This document shows, piece after piece, positions 25,765-35,108 of a stretch of 54,734 nucleotides of DNA. The DNA is taken from positions 1 through 54,734 of the forward strand of contig JANXRG010000008.1 of NCBI GenBank assembly GCA_025353105.1, given 5' to 3'. The notes under the pieces were generated by a model that did no database searches, was not told the DNA's origin, and worked only from the letters and a program-made list of their open reading frames with translations. This DNA comes from Verrucomicrobiota bacterium (GTDB lineage Bacteria > Verrucomicrobiota > Verrucomicrobiia > Chthoniobacterales > SZAS-18). The translations under genes were made by a program, and so were the position numbers. Numbering within the stretch: the first letter of the stretch is position 1; every line of letters starts with the position of its first letter.

Positions 25765-27180
25765 TTAGGATGCATCCATTGGCAGCATCAGCCGCGCAGC
25801 GCAGCCCGTGCGATCCCCGCGGTTTTCGAGCGTCAAAACTCCGCCGTGCGCTTCGGCGATCTGCCGGCTCAACACGAGACCAATCCCGGAACCCTTCGGC
25901 TTGGTCGTAAAGAACGGGACAAACAGGTTTTTCGTGCCGGAGACGCCTGGCCCCTCGTCGAGTATGGTGATTTCGAAATTTGTGCCATGGTCGGCCCAAG
26001 TGACGGAGACGGCGCCGCCCGTTTCGGAAGCCGCCTCGACCGCGTTTTTCACGAGATTGACGATGACTTGCTCGAGCTGGTCGGAATCGACCTCCGCCTC
26101 GATTGGCGGGCCTGGGATCACCCGCACCGACTGGCATTGCTCGAGCGTCGCGACGCGCTCGACGATCGCTCCGATGCTTTGGCGAGTGCGGGTCGGTTTG
26201 GGGAGGCGCGCAAGATTTGCGTACGCCGCCATGAAGCGATTCAGCGAATCAGAACGCGACGCGATGACATCAAGTCCCCCCGCGATGTCCTCGCGCCAAT
26301 CCTCCGGCAATGGGTCGCGCGAAAGAATGGTGCGCAGGCTCCCCGCCAGCGAGCGGATCGGTGCGAGCGAATTATTAATCTCGTGTCCGAGCACGCGCAC
26401 GATGCGTTGCCAGGCGAGGCGTTCTTCCTCGCGGAGTGGCGCGCTCAAATCGGCCAGCACGAGCAGTTCATGCGGCCGGCCGCCCTCACGAAACGTGTCG
26501 CGATGGAGCTTGAACCGGCCCTTGGCACCGGGCAGGTCGAGATCGCACACCTCGTCATTCGCGCCCTTGAGGCATTCGTCGAGACCAAGCTCCACCGACG
26601 GCGCCTTGAGCAATTCCTTCGCCGGTCGCGCGAGCATCGAGGCGCCCGAGCGATTGACGAGGGCGAGCTTGCCGTCGGGATCGAACGCAAAAATGCCGAC
26701 CGGAATTTCCTCCATCACTTTGCGCAGAAGGGCCTCGGCTTCCTGCGCGCCGAGGCGTTGCTGGCGCAGCGTCTCGCCGAGCGTGTTCACCTCGCGCACC
26801 ACCGCGCCGAGCGAATCGTCGTCGGCCGCGCCGCGCACCCGGATGGAGTAATCGCCCTCGCGCACCGCGGCGAGGACGTTGGCAAGCGTTTGGAGGGGCC
26901 GCACAACGGCGGCGCGCACCGCGCCGATTCCGCCGAGGGCAAAGCCGACCGCCATGAGCCCGAAGGTCCACACGACCTTCGCGGAAAAGTCGCCGACCCA
27001 GAGCAGGCCGAACACGATCAGGACGGCCGGGAGCGCCGCAAGCAGCGCCATGTAGACCACGCGCCGGTGAAGCGACGAACGCGCACGGCGCTTGGCCTGA
27101 TCGAGGGAGATCACGCCCCAGAGAGAACCACAGCGCGTTGGCGAATCAAACCCCGAATCTTGCGAATGGACGCGCCTCAT
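25765..27180 (-). CDS. NtrY/NtrB-type sensor histidine kinase
   Basis: This is a 471-residue membrane kinase. Two TM helices (about 41-62 and 68-92) enclose almost no periplasmic loop, so sensing is probably within or near the membrane. Next come a HAMP linker (about 93-145), a PAS-like domain (about 150-250; IPVGIFAFDPDGKLALVNRS), the H-box GHEINNSLAPIRSL with His near 266, the N-box NLVKNAVEAA, the G-box DEGPGVSG and FTTKPKGSGIGLVLS. The HEINNSLAPI style is that of kinases paired with sigma-54 activators. I chose ATG 27180; GTG 27114 (VISLDQAKRR) is a good alternative. The activator gene lies just upstream and the target promoter directly downstream. Confidence 0.9.
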   Translation of the reverse strand: MRRVHSQDSGFDSPTRCGSLWGVISLDQAKRRARSSLHRRVVYMALLAALPAVLIVFGLLWVGDFSAKVVWTFGLMAVGFALGGIGAVRAAVVRPLQTLANVLAAVREGDYSIRVRGAADDDSLGAVVREVNTLGETLRQQRLGAQEAEALLRKVMEEIPVGIFAFDPDGKLALVNRSGASMLARPAKELLKAPSVELGLDECLKGANDEVCDLDLPGAKGRFKLHRDTFREGGRPHELLVLADLSAPLREEERLAWQRIVRVLGHEINNSLAPIRSLAGSLRTILSRDPLPEDWREDIAGGLDVIASRSDSLNRFMAAYANLARLPKPTRTRQSIGAIVERVATLEQCQSVRVIPGPPIEAEVDSDQLEQVIVNLVKNAVEAASETGGAVSVTWADHGTNFEITILDEGPGVSGTKNLFVPFFTTKPKGSGIGLVLSRQIAEAHGGVLTLENRGDRTGCAARLMLPMDAS

Positions 27181-27200
27181 TGCCGCCGGGGCGGCGGCGG

Positions 27201-27432
27201 AAACTCGAAGGAAAGGTCCAATATTCGAACGCGCCAAAAGTTCAAAGTCGGTATTTCGAATTTCTCGGGCCTCTCCGATGGTTGAGGCTGCCAGCCCGAG
27301 GTTGTGGCAACCTTGGGAAACTATTTCGCTCCGCGCCTAACCGCAACGCGGTTGCGACCTGCGATTTCGCCGGCGGGCCTCGCCCGGCATCGGCCGGGAC
27401 GGAACCGCGTTCGATCCGATCGAATGCCATTT
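27201..27432. other. Spacer with TTCGAA words and a row of hairpins
   Basis: Between the response regulator and kinase genes, 27201-27267 is rich in TTCGAA-type words like those near 1086-1260. Positions 27286-27398 carry consecutive perfect or near-perfect hairpins: GGCTGCCAGCC, a ten-pair stem (27295-27304 with 27308-27317, one G-T pair), CGCAAC/GTTGCG (27342-27356), CGGGC/GCCCG (27374-27386) and CCCGGC/GCCGGG (27383-27398). No T-tract follows, so this is not a standard terminator. It may be a REP-like element or a structured intergenic RNA. Confidence 0.55.
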
Positions 27433-28851
27433 CTATAATCCGTACTTCTGCAGCCTGCGATAAAAGGCACTGCGACTCAGGCCCATGGCCTCGGCGGCGA
27501 GGCGCGCGCTGCCGTCGTAGCGGGCCAGCGCCTTCTTGATCAGGAGCGCCTCGACGTCCTCAAGGCTCATCGCGTCGAGCGGTAAGCCCGGCGACGCCGA
27601 ACTCGCGGTGGGTTGCAGTCCAAGGTCGGCCGCGTGCACGACCCTTTCGCGCGCCATCAACACGGCGCGTTCCACGCAATGGCTGAGTTCGCGCACGTTG
27701 CCGGGCCAGTTGTGCTGCGTGAACGCGGCGCGCGCGGCCGGGTCGAAACCGGTGAGGGGCTTGCGGTAGCGCGTCGATTGCTGCCGCAGGAAAAAATCGG
27801 CCAGCGCCGGCACGTCCTCCGCGCGGTCCCGCAGCGGCGGCACATGAATTTCGATCGTATTCAGCCGAAAGAGCAGGTCCTGCCGGAATTTCCCCGCGGC
27901 CACCTCCGCCTTCAAATCGGAATTGGTCGCCGAGAGGATGCGCACGTCGGCGGTCCGCGTGCGCGACGATCCCACGCGTTCGTACTCGCCGGTCTCGAGC
28001 ACGCGCAAGAGTTTCGCCTGTTGGTTGAGCGTCATGTTTGCGATTTCATCAAGGAAGAGCGTGCCGCCGTCGGCCAGTTCGAAGCGACCCACGCGATCGG
28101 ATTTCGCGTCGGTGAAAGCGCCCTTTACGTGGCCGAACAACTCGCTCTCGAACACGCCCTCGCTCAGGCCGCCCATGTTCACGGTGACCAGCGCACGGCT
28201 TGCGCGACTGGACGCGGCGTGGAGGGCGCGCGCGATGACGCCCTTGCCGGTGCCGTTTTCGCCGGTGATCAACACATTCGCGTCCGACGGCCCGACCCGC
28301 TCAACCAATTCGAGCACGGGCCGCATCGCGGCCGACTTCGCGACGAGATCCGGAATTGTCTCCGCGCCGCGCAGCATCTTGTTTTCCGCCTCGAGCCGGC
28401 CGGCCCGGCGCAACGCGCTGTGCAGCTCAATCTGCGTGCGAAGAATTTGGATCAGGCGCGCGTTTTCCCACGGCTTCTGGATGAAGTCTTTCGCGCCGCG
28501 CTGCACCGCCTCGACCGCGAGATTGATCGTGCCCCACGCGGTCATGACGATCACCGGCAGCGTGGGATCGAAGCGCTGCAGTTTCTCCAGCACGTCGAGT
28601 CCCTCGCGGCCGGAGGTGGTGTCGCGCGTGTAATTCAAATCCATCAACACGACCGCATAGTCGTTCTTCTCGGCCGCGGCGAGCAGCGCCGCCGGGGAGC
28701 TGGCGGTGTCGACCGCGAGACCCTCGCCCTTGCAGAGCAGCTTGAGCGCGGTGAGCACGTCCGCCTGATCATCCGCGACAAGCACGCGCGGCGGGTCGGG
28801 GCTGGCGGGCGGTTTCGTCATCGGTGGGATCAGGGGAGAGCCGGGATCCAT
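27433..28851 (-). CDS. NtrC-family sigma-54 response regulator
   Basis: This 472-residue protein has three domains. The receiver domain (about 22-140) has acidic residues DD at 27-28, phospho-acceptor Asp near 71 (VLMDLNY) and Lys near 126 (FIQKPW). The AAA+ domain (about 165-400) has Walker A GENGTGKG, the sigma-54 contact loop as GAFTDA (a natural variant of GAFTGA) and Walker B GGTLFLDEI. The C-terminal Fis-type helix-turn-helix is about 430-472 (RLAAEAMGLSRSAFYRRL). When phosphorylated by the neighbouring kinase it should bind upstream sites and open sigma-54 promoters. ATG 28821 is an alternative start. It is divergent from pdxJ, with 99 bp between them. Confidence 0.93.
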   Translation of the reverse strand: MDPGSPLIPPMTKPPASPDPPRVLVADDQADVLTALKLLCKGEGLAVDTASSPAALLAAAEKNDYAVVLMDLNYTRDTTSGREGLDVLEKLQRFDPTLPVIVMTAWGTINLAVEAVQRGAKDFIQKPWENARLIQILRTQIELHSALRRAGRLEAENKMLRGAETIPDLVAKSAAMRPVLELVERVGPSDANVLITGENGTGKGVIARALHAASSRASRALVTVNMGGLSEGVFESELFGHVKGAFTDAKSDRVGRFELADGGTLFLDEIANMTLNQQAKLLRVLETGEYERVGSSRTRTADVRILSATNSDLKAEVAAGKFRQDLLFRLNTIEIHVPPLRDRAEDVPALADFFLRQQSTRYRKPLTGFDPAARAAFTQHNWPGNVRELSHCVERAVLMARERVVHAADLGLQPTASSASPGLPLDAMSLEDVEALLIKKALARYDGSARLAAEAMGLSRSAFYRRLQKYGL

Positions 28852-28950
28852 GCGTGCCAGATTCTGACGCGGGCGGCAATCCGCGATTTGCGCTGCGCGC
28901 TTGAGTTCGTTCGAAATGCCGCAATGCTGGCCGGGTTCCGGTCCCGCCCC

Positions 28951-29712
28951 ATGTCCACGTCCCTTCTTCATTTGGGTGTCAATGTCGACCACGTCGCCAC
29001 TCTGCGGCAGGCGCGCTACTCGCCGCATCCGTATGCGTTCAACGCCGAACCATCGCTCGAGGCGGCGGCGCGGGTATGCGAGGAGGCCGGGGCGCGATCC
29101 ATCACCGTGCATCTGCGCGCGGACCGGCGGCACCTGCAGGATGCCGATTTGCCGCGGCTGCGCGCCGGGCTGAAGACCAAGCTCAACCTCGAGCTCGGTA
29201 ACACGCCGGAGATCGTCGCAATCGCCCTGCGGGAACATCCCGAGGACGTCTGCCTCGTGCCCGAGCATCGCCGCGAGGTGACCACCGAAGGCGGACTCGA
29301 TGTTGTGGCGCATCGCGACACACTTGCGCCGACCATCCAGGCGTTCGCCAAGGGGCAGATCCGCGTGAGCCTTTTCATCGATCCGGATGCTCCGCAGATC
29401 GAAACTGCGGCCGCGCTCGGCGCGCCCGTCGTCGAGCTGCACACTGGCGCCTACGCGAACTCGGGCAACGAGGGCGATCGCCGGCGCGAGCTGGAACGAT
29501 TGCGCGCGGCGGCCGCGCTCGCGTTCGCCCGCGGTCTGGTCGTCAACGCGGGCCACGGCTTGAATTATGCAAACCTGCCCGCGTTTCTCGCCGCGGTTCC
29601 GCACTTGCACGAGCTGAACATCGGGCACTCCATTGTCTCGCGCGCGGTCTTTACCGGACTCGCGGCCGCGGTGCGTGAGATGCTCGGACTAATGAGCGGT
29701 TATTCTTTATGA
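28951..29712 (+). CDS. pdxJ: Pyridoxine 5'-phosphate synthase
   Basis: This 253-residue TIM-barrel enzyme condenses 1-deoxy-xylulose 5-phosphate with 3-amino-2-oxopropyl phosphate in the last ring-closing step of the DXP-dependent vitamin B6 route. It is recognisable by LGVNVDHVATLRQARY at the N-terminus, TVHLRADRRH, LNLELGNTPEI, LVPEHRREVTTEGGLDV, NAGHGLNYAN and ELNIGHSIVSRAVF near the C-terminus. The length is normal for the family. A longer in-frame reading far upstream crosses the response regulator gene and is spurious. Its stop overlaps the acpS start (ATGA), so the two are translationally coupled. Confidence 0.95.
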   Translation: MSTSLLHLGVNVDHVATLRQARYSPHPYAFNAEPSLEAAARVCEEAGARSITVHLRADRRHLQDADLPRLRAGLKTKLNLELGNTPEIVAIALREHPEDVCLVPEHRREVTTEGGLDVVAHRDTLAPTIQAFAKGQIRVSLFIDPDAPQIETAAALGAPVVELHTGAYANSGNEGDRRRELERLRAAAALAFARGLVVNAGHGLNYANLPAFLAAVPHLHELNIGHSIVSRAVFTGLAAAVREMLGLMSGYSL

Positions 29713-30083
29713 TTCACGGGCACGGGGTGGATGTGACGGAGATCGCGCGGATCGAGGACGCGCTGGCGCGCTTTGGCAATCGCTTCGTGGCCCGCACCTT
29801 TTGCGTGGAGGAAATCGCCTACTGCGGCGCGATGGCGAATCCCGCCCCGCACTACGCCGCGCGGTTCGCCGCCAAGGAGGCGGTGGCGAAGGCGTTCGGG
29901 GTCGGCATCGGCGGCCAGGTCGGCTGGCGCGATGTTGAGGTCGTGCGCGACGCGGAAGGGCGTCCGTCGATCCGCCTGCATGGTCCCGCGCTTGCGCTCG
30001 CGGACGCGCGGGGCGTCACGCGCGTGCATCTTGCGTTGAGCCACGCCGCGGGTTGCGCGTGGGCGAGCGTGATTCTCGAGTAG
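29709..30083 (+). CDS. acpS: Holo-[acyl-carrier-protein] synthase
   Basis: This 124-residue enzyme transfers 4'-phosphopantetheine from CoA to a serine of acyl carrier protein. Family motifs are GHGVDVTEIARIEDALARF (metal-binding Asp), ARTFCVEEIAYC, and AARFAAKEAVAKAFG with the conserved Glu. The C-terminus HLALSHAAGCAWASVIL is also typical. Length and motif spacing are normal. It overlaps pdxJ by four bases, an arrangement common in many bacteria, and ends 17 bp before the convergent flavoprotein gene. Confidence 0.95.
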   Translation: MIHGHGVDVTEIARIEDALARFGNRFVARTFCVEEIAYCGAMANPAPHYAARFAAKEAVAKAFGVGIGGQVGWRDVEVVRDAEGRPSIRLHGPALALADARGVTRVHLALSHAAGCAWASVILE

Positions 30084-30100
30084 GCGGCCAACGGCCGCCG

Positions 30101-32170
30101 CTACGCCTTCGCGGGTTTGCGCGACGGGATGTTGCGGAGAATGCCGACGACCACATTGGGATCCAGCGTGCGCGGCGGATTGCCGTCGGGCCGTGGAATC
30201 CATTGGGCGCGCCCCTCCTGCCAGTGCGCGAAATTCACGAGCGCGGCCATGCCTTCCAGCGCGCCAAAGGTCGCGTGGACCGGTTTGCCAGTGTCGAAAT
30301 GCAAGTGGGCGGTGTGCGCATCGTGCTCGATCCGCAATTGCCCCTGTCCGGCGAGCTTGCCGAATTTCTCGACGAGCCGGAGCAGACTTCGTTCGCTCAG
30401 CTCAAATGAACCTTCGGTTGTCGCGAGGCGGGCGCGACGAATTTGCGCGAGTTCGGCGTCTTCCTCGGACAGGTGGGCCGCCGCCGTCGTCGGCGCGGCC
30501 GCTGGGGTCGGCGAGGTGGCAATGATCGCGGTGTCGAGTGACAACCGCAAGCGCGGCCGGCTGGTCGTTACCTCGCTTGGTTCGGGCGAGACGAGCGCGA
30601 GCAATTCCTCCGGCGGCATGGTGTCCTCGAGCAACGTCTCGGCCTGCAGGTTGAGTTCTTCATCCGCGTCGAGCGTGCGGCGCGTGGTTTCGTCGGCGAT
30701 CCAATGGAGGGGAATCTTGTTGTCGCCGCCGCGCTGGTCGAACTGGGCGATCGTGGCCCGCGCGTTATCCGCCGCGAGGGTGATGGAAACGACGAGCGCG
30801 TCGGCGGGCATCGCCTCGGAAAGCATCAAGCCTTCCTGCACGTTCGTTGTCGCGACGATCTGATACTTCGGATGTCGCCGGAACTGCTCGCGAAAGGGCG
30901 TCAGTTTCGCCTCGTGATCGGCGATCAAAACGATGCGGGTTCGGCGAATCATGCGGGGCGGGCAAGGTACCTCGTTTTCCGGGGTTGTTTCAATCGTTTT
31001 GCGACCCGCCACGGTGAGAAACCGGAGGGTGCCCGCCGCCGCCCGCTGGCCCGTCGCGAAGCATCCCTGCAAGAGGTAGCCGCCCGTGGGCGCCTCCCAG
31101 TCGATCATCTCGCCCGCCGCGAAAATGCCGGGCAGTTTTCGCAGCATCAGGTCATCGTCGAGTTCCGACCAACGGATTCCGCCGGCGGACGAAATGGCCT
31201 CCGCGATTGGTCGCGGTCGAAGCAGCGGAAGGCGCAACCCTTTAATCATCGTAGCTGGTGCCTCGGCGCCACGTCCTTGCGCCTTTCGTTCCGCAAACGC
31301 GAGCAGCGCTTCGGCGGCCGCGCCCAGCCGCCAGGCCGAACGCGGTCGGGTGGCCAATTGCTCCTCCGAAAGCGTGGGCTTCAGGTCGATCGTGATTTCG
31401 GGTTGCGCGCGCAATTCGCGGCCGAGCTGGTAGATCGCGCCGCCTTCGAGGCCGTCATGGGTGATCAGCAGTTCGCCCGCGACGCTGGTCCCGCCCGCGC
31501 TGGCGCGAATATTTTTGAGCGGCCGTCCCTCAGCCGCAGCGAGCAATTCGTCATCCCACGCCACTTCCCATCCGCAATTCGCGGCCTGCCACGGGCTGCA
31601 TTCCACGCCGTGTCCGGCGAGGAGTTCGGGCCACGAGCCGTCCGACCCGGTTTCCGGCCACGAGGCGCCGCCCAGCGCGAGCACGATCGCATCGGCCTCC
31701 CGTTCCGGCTGGTCTGCAAAACTTGCGCGCCAGCGTTGCTTTTCGCCCCGGGCGAGCCCGGTCCAACGGTGATTGGCATGAATCACCACGCCACGCTCGC
31801 GCAGCCGTTTCAGCCACTTGCGCAGGAGCCGCGCCGCGTGCTGGCCGCGGGGGAAAATTCGTCCGCTCGATCCGACGTAGGTCTCGATGCCGAGGCTCTC
31901 GACCCACGCCCGTGTATCGGCGGGACGAAAATCCGCGAGCAACGAGCGCCAGCGCTCCGGTTCGCTGCGGTACCGATCGGGGAACCGCTCGAGCGCTTCC
32001 GAGTGGGTGAGATTGAGCCCGCCTCGGCCCGCCACGAGCAATTTCCGGCCCGGCGACGGCATGCGTTCAAAGATCCCAACGCGCTTTCCGGCGTCGGCCA
32101 GCACGCCGGCCGCATGGAGTCCGGCCGGACCGCCCCCGAGCACGAGGACTTCGTATTCGGCCGCATTCAT
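30101..32170 (-). CDS. HI0933-like flavoprotein fused to receiver-like and DUF4388-like regions
   Basis: This is one open frame of 689 residues. Residues 1 to about 395 form an FAD-dependent oxidoreductase of the HI0933/PP_4765 type: the dinucleotide motif LGGGPAG near 12, LLVAGRGGLNLTHSE, VLALGGASWPETGSDG, and GIFAAGEMIDWEAPTGGYLL at the end. From about 407 (MIRRTRIVLIADHEAKL) a receiver-like domain follows without the usual phospho-Asp context. A Thr/Ala/Pro linker (about 535-560) leads to a C-terminal region resembling DUF4388 (LATTEGSFELSERSLLRLVE, HLHFDTGKPVHATFG). No stop separates the parts. An in-frame ATG at 30952 could start a separate second protein. The start at 32170 overlaps the preceding stop by four bases, supporting it. 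Confidence 0.75.
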   Translation of the reverse strand: MNAAEYEVLVLGGGPAGLHAAGVLADAGKRVGIFERMPSPGRKLLVAGRGGLNLTHSEALERFPDRYRSEPERWRSLLADFRPADTRAWVESLGIETYVGSSGRIFPRGQHAARLLRKWLKRLRERGVVIHANHRWTGLARGEKQRWRASFADQPEREADAIVLALGGASWPETGSDGSWPELLAGHGVECSPWQAANCGWEVAWDDELLAAAEGRPLKNIRASAGGTSVAGELLITHDGLEGGAIYQLGRELRAQPEITIDLKPTLSEEQLATRPRSAWRLGAAAEALLAFAERKAQGRGAEAPATMIKGLRLPLLRPRPIAEAISSAGGIRWSELDDDLMLRKLPGIFAAGEMIDWEAPTGGYLLQGCFATGQRAAAGTLRFLTVAGRKTIETTPENEVPCPPRMIRRTRIVLIADHEAKLTPFREQFRRHPKYQIVATTNVQEGLMLSEAMPADALVVSITLAADNARATIAQFDQRGGDNKIPLHWIADETTRRTLDADEELNLQAETLLEDTMPPEELLALVSPEPSEVTTSRPRLRLSLDTAIIATSPTPAAAPTTAAAHLSEEDAELAQIRRARLATTEGSFELSERSLLRLVEKFGKLAGQGQLRIEHDAHTAHLHFDTGKPVHATFGALEGMAALVNFAHWQEGRAQWIPRPDGNPPRTLDPNVVVGILRNIPSRKPAKA

Positions 32171-32646
32171 TTCGAGGCGGCGGGATTGTTGAAGAGATCG
32201 AGCAGCCCCCCGCGGAAGGGCTGATCGATTACGACGTAGCACGAACGCTGTCCGCCTTCCACGACAAGAAGGAAGTGACCTTCCGCGGAAGCGCGAGCGT
32301 AGGCGGCGCTAAATTTCTTGTCCTTGAAAGGCGGTCGCACTTCGGGCTCAAGCTGCTGGCGGATGCCGGCCAGGCGCTGATCGGCGCGTTTGAAGTCCGC
32401 CGACTCCACCCAGACGCGAAGTTGTTCGGGGGTGTGGTTGAGCGTCCACGTGCGCGTCCGGCACGTGACTCCCAGGCTTTGGTATTCGGTCGCGATGACT
32501 CCGGCGGTGGGCGCGGGTGGATTCTCGGTGACAAATCGTGCGCCGGGGTCGCGTCGGTTCCTCCCATCGGTGAGGCCAATTATCACCGCGCTCGCGAGGC
32601 CATAAAGCAATCCGGCTCCAGCGAGGAGAAGCACGATTTTCTTCAT
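32167..32646 (-). CDS. Small membrane-anchored or exported protein, unknown
   Basis: This 159-residue protein begins MKKIVLLLAGAGLLYGLASAVIIG, a signal anchor or uncleaved signal peptide at residues 3-25. The rest is soluble, with the segments VTCRTRTWTLNHTPEQLRVW and SAEGHFLLVVEGGQRSCYVV (two Cys, possibly paired outside the cytoplasm). No family is recognised. A longer in-frame reading to 32667 adds seven residues before the charged start and is less likely. Its stop overlaps the flavoprotein start (ATGA), so the two are co-translated. Confidence 0.7.
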   Translation of the reverse strand: MKKIVLLLAGAGLLYGLASAVIIGLTDGRNRRDPGARFVTENPPAPTAGVIATEYQSLGVTCRTRTWTLNHTPEQLRVWVESADFKRADQRLAGIRQQLEPEVRPPFKDKKFSAAYARASAEGHFLLVVEGGQRSCYVVIDQPFRGGLLDLFNNPAASK

Positions 32647-33145
32647 GGTCGCAGTGACCGATAACATTCCCGCGCGAAGCGGAGAAGGACGAAAGAGGGG
32701 CGTCGCTGCGCTCCGAATGACGAACGCCGAATGACGAAGTCCGAACGACTGACGAACGACGACGGGGCGTACCCCCGAATTAACAAGTATGAATACGAAG
32801 GGACCGAGCGATTAAACCGCATCTATTTGCAAATTGACACCGTGGGACGCAGGAGGGGCAAGCGTCGGAGGCGCGCCGGACGGTAGCCGGTCGTGACAAC
32901 TTCCGGATCGACGCGGAAAATCGATTGGAGCCCCGGCGGGGCGACGGAACATTCGGATGCGATCCCGGTTCCGAATTCCACTCTGCGTTCTCGTTGCCTC
33001 TGTGCGTCCCTTATTCTGTGCGGGCATCGCCGCATCTCGCAATTTCCGGTTTTCGCGGGCGGGATTTGTGGCACATTGTTTATCGAGGCACTCAAAGGCA
33101 AGCAAGGCATCCACGGCATTCAAGGCTGAATTAGCAAGGAAATCC
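32647..33145. repeat. ilvB upstream region with several short-word repeats
   Basis: This 499-bp divergent spacer holds no convincing gene. It contains a CGAATGACGAA-type run (about 32713-32765), a CTCTGCGTTCTCGTTGCCTC-type run (about 32980-33030) and an AGGCAAGCAAGGCATCC-type run (about 33096-33130). The ilvB frame is open upstream to 32957, but the extension is repeat-encoded. No leader peptide rich in Ile, Leu or Val codons and no terminator/antiterminator pair was recognised. AAGGA at 33136-33140 is a good ribosome-binding site for ATG 33146. Confidence 0.55.
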
Positions 33146-34948
33146 ATGAGCACGACCGCGTCGTCCCAAACCGCATCAACCATCCCCGGATCGGTCCCCG
33201 CGCCCGACCGCGGTGAAGCGATGAACGGCGCCGAGATTCTGGTCGCGTGCCTCGAGCGGGAGGGCGTCGACGTTATCTTCGCCTATCCCGGTGGGGCATC
33301 GATGCCCATTCACCAGGCGCTGACGCGGTCGACGAAAATCCGCACGATTCTCCCGCGGCACGAGCAGGGCGGGGTTTTTGCGGCCGAGGGTTATGCGCGC
33401 GCCACGGGCCGGCCGGGGGTCTGCATGGCCACCAGCGGTCCCGGCGCGACAAACCTGATTTCCGGAATTGCCGACGCGTACATGGACTCGATTCCGCTGG
33501 TCGCGATCACTGGCCAGGTGCCGCAGGAAATGATCGGCAAGGGCGCGTTCCAGGAAACGGATGTCTTTGGCATGACCCTGCCGATCGTGAAGCACAGCTA
33601 TCTCGTCTGGGATATCAATGACATCCCGCGCATCGTGAAGGAGGCGTTTTTCATCGCGCGATCCGGCCGGCCGGGCCCGGTGTTGATCGATCTGCCGAAG
33701 AACATCCAGAACCAGCGTGCCCAGCCGATTTTTCCGCGCGAGATTCATCTTCGCGGTTACACGCCGGAACGCGGGCCGCTCGACCAAGTGGCGCTCAACG
33801 AGGTCATCGGCCTGATCAAAGGCTCAAAGCGGCCGATGATTTACGCTGGCGGCGGCATCATCTCAGGCGAGGCGCACGCGGAGCTTCGGGAGTTTGCCGA
33901 GCGCGCGCAAATTCCGGTGACCACGACGCTGATGGGCATCGGCGGATTTCCGGAAACACATCCGTTGGCGTTGAAATGGCTGGGCATGCACGGCAGCGTC
34001 GTCGCGAACAACGCCGCGAATGAGGCCGACCTGCTGCTGGCGATCGGCGTGCGGTTCGACGACCGCGTGACCGGGAAGGTCGAGAAATTCTGCGAGCACG
34101 GCACGATCGAGCACATCGACATCGACGAATCGGAGATCAACAAGAACCGCTTCGTGAAGCTGCCGATCGTGGCCGACGTGAAGCCCGCGCTGGCGCGCTT
34201 GAATCAACTGCTGGCGACGTCAGGCTGCGAGCGGGTCGCGGCGACCTACACCCGCTACCCCGAGTGGTACCGCCAGATCGAAGCGTGGAAGGGCGGGAAA
34301 GACGTGCATCCATTTTCGTTTCACGACACGGATGATGCGATTCAGCCGCAGTACGCGATCCGGCTGTTGTACGAGCTGACCAAGGGCGAGGCCATCATCG
34401 CGACGGGCGTGGGTCAGCACCAGATGTGGGCCGGGCAGTACTATGATTTCGATCGACCGCGGACGTTTCTCACGTCCGCCGGACTTGGAGCGATGGGTTT
34501 TGGCTATCCCGCTGCGCTCGGCGCGAAGGTGGCCTGTCCAGACGTCGAGGTGATCGATATCGACGGGGATGGCTCATTCCTGATGAACGTTCAGGAACTG
34601 GCTTGCGCGAAGGTGGAGCGGATCAATGCGAAGGTAATCATCCTGAACAACCAGCATCTCGGCATGGTCGTGCAGTGGGAGGATCGCTTTTTCGCCGGGA
34701 ACCGCGGTCACACCTTTCTCGCCGATCCGCGGAGCCCGGATGAAATTTACCCGGACTACGTCAAGATTTGCGCTGGGTTCGGCGTGACATGCGAGCGCGT
34801 GACGAAGAAGTCGGAATTGAAGCCGGCGCTCGAGCGCATGCTTGCCGCGAAAGAGCCGTATGTGCTCGACGTCATGACACCATATACCGCTCATGTCCTG
34901 CCGATGATTCCGAGCGGGGGGACGTATCGCGACATCATCACCGAATAG
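33146..34948 (+). CDS. ilvB: Acetolactate synthase, large (catalytic) subunit
   Basis: This 600-residue ThDP enzyme condenses two pyruvates (or pyruvate and 2-oxobutyrate) in the first common step of valine, leucine and isoleucine synthesis. The ThDP glutamate is near 73 ([18 protein letters not shown]). Central domain motifs ([30 protein letters not shown]) show the FAD-binding type of true AHAS. The ThDP/Mg motif [20 protein letters not shown] lies near 472-492 with IILNN after it. A 25-residue Ser/Thr-rich N-terminal extension precedes [15 protein letters not shown]. An AAGGA ribosome-binding site supports ATG 33146. The regulatory subunit ilvN is not adjacent. Confidence 0.94.
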   Translation: MSTTASSQTASTIPGSVPAPDRGEAMNGAEILVACLEREGVDVIFAYPGGASMPIHQALTRSTKIRTILPRHEQGGVFAAEGYARATGRPGVCMATSGPGATNLISGIADAYMDSIPLVAITGQVPQEMIGKGAFQETDVFGMTLPIVKHSYLVWDINDIPRIVKEAFFIARSGRPGPVLIDLPKNIQNQRAQPIFPREIHLRGYTPERGPLDQVALNEVIGLIKGSKRPMIYAGGGIISGEAHAELREFAERAQIPVTTTLMGIGGFPETHPLALKWLGMHGSVVANNAANEADLLLAIGVRFDDRVTGKVEKFCEHGTIEHIDIDESEINKNRFVKLPIVADVKPALARLNQLLATSGCERVAATYTRYPEWYRQIEAWKGGKDVHPFSFHDTDDAIQPQYAIRLLYELTKGEAIIATGVGQHQMWAGQYYDFDRPRTFLTSAGLGAMGFGYPAALGAKVACPDVEVIDIDGDGSFLMNVQELACAKVERINAKVIILNNQHLGMVVQWEDRFFAGNRGHTFLADPRSPDEIYPDYVKICAGFGVTCERVTKKSELKPALERMLAAKEPYVLDVMTPYTAHVLPMIPSGGTYRDIITE

Positions 34949-35108
34949 GCCGGGCCGGGTGGGTTCAACGCGCGACTCGTTAGCCGTCGAGAATGGGAGC
35001 CGCTCCCTCCGCCCATTGAGCGAAATGCGGCGAATTCCGTCTAATCCTGCGTTGTTGCGCGGGCTTGCTTGCAGCGGGTCGCGCGGGAGTTAGACTCGTC
35101 ACTGCCGA

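Noticed and set aside
27613-28950. N-terminal extension of pdxJ through the response regulator gene
   Set aside because: The frame is open but antisense to a well-conserved regulator; PdxJ has its normal start at 28951.
28852-29628. N-terminal extension of the response regulator through pdxJ
   Set aside because: The receiver domain begins just after 28851, and the extension is antisense to pdxJ with no family similarity.
33069-33084. TGGCAC upstream of ilvB as a second sigma-54 promoter
   Set aside because: The -24 half is present, but the bases at the -12 position are TTATC without the essential GC, so the match is partial and probably chance.
32957-33145. Upstream extension of ilvB
   Set aside because: The frame is open but encoded by short-word repeats; ATG 33146 has an AAGGA ribosome-binding site and fits the family.
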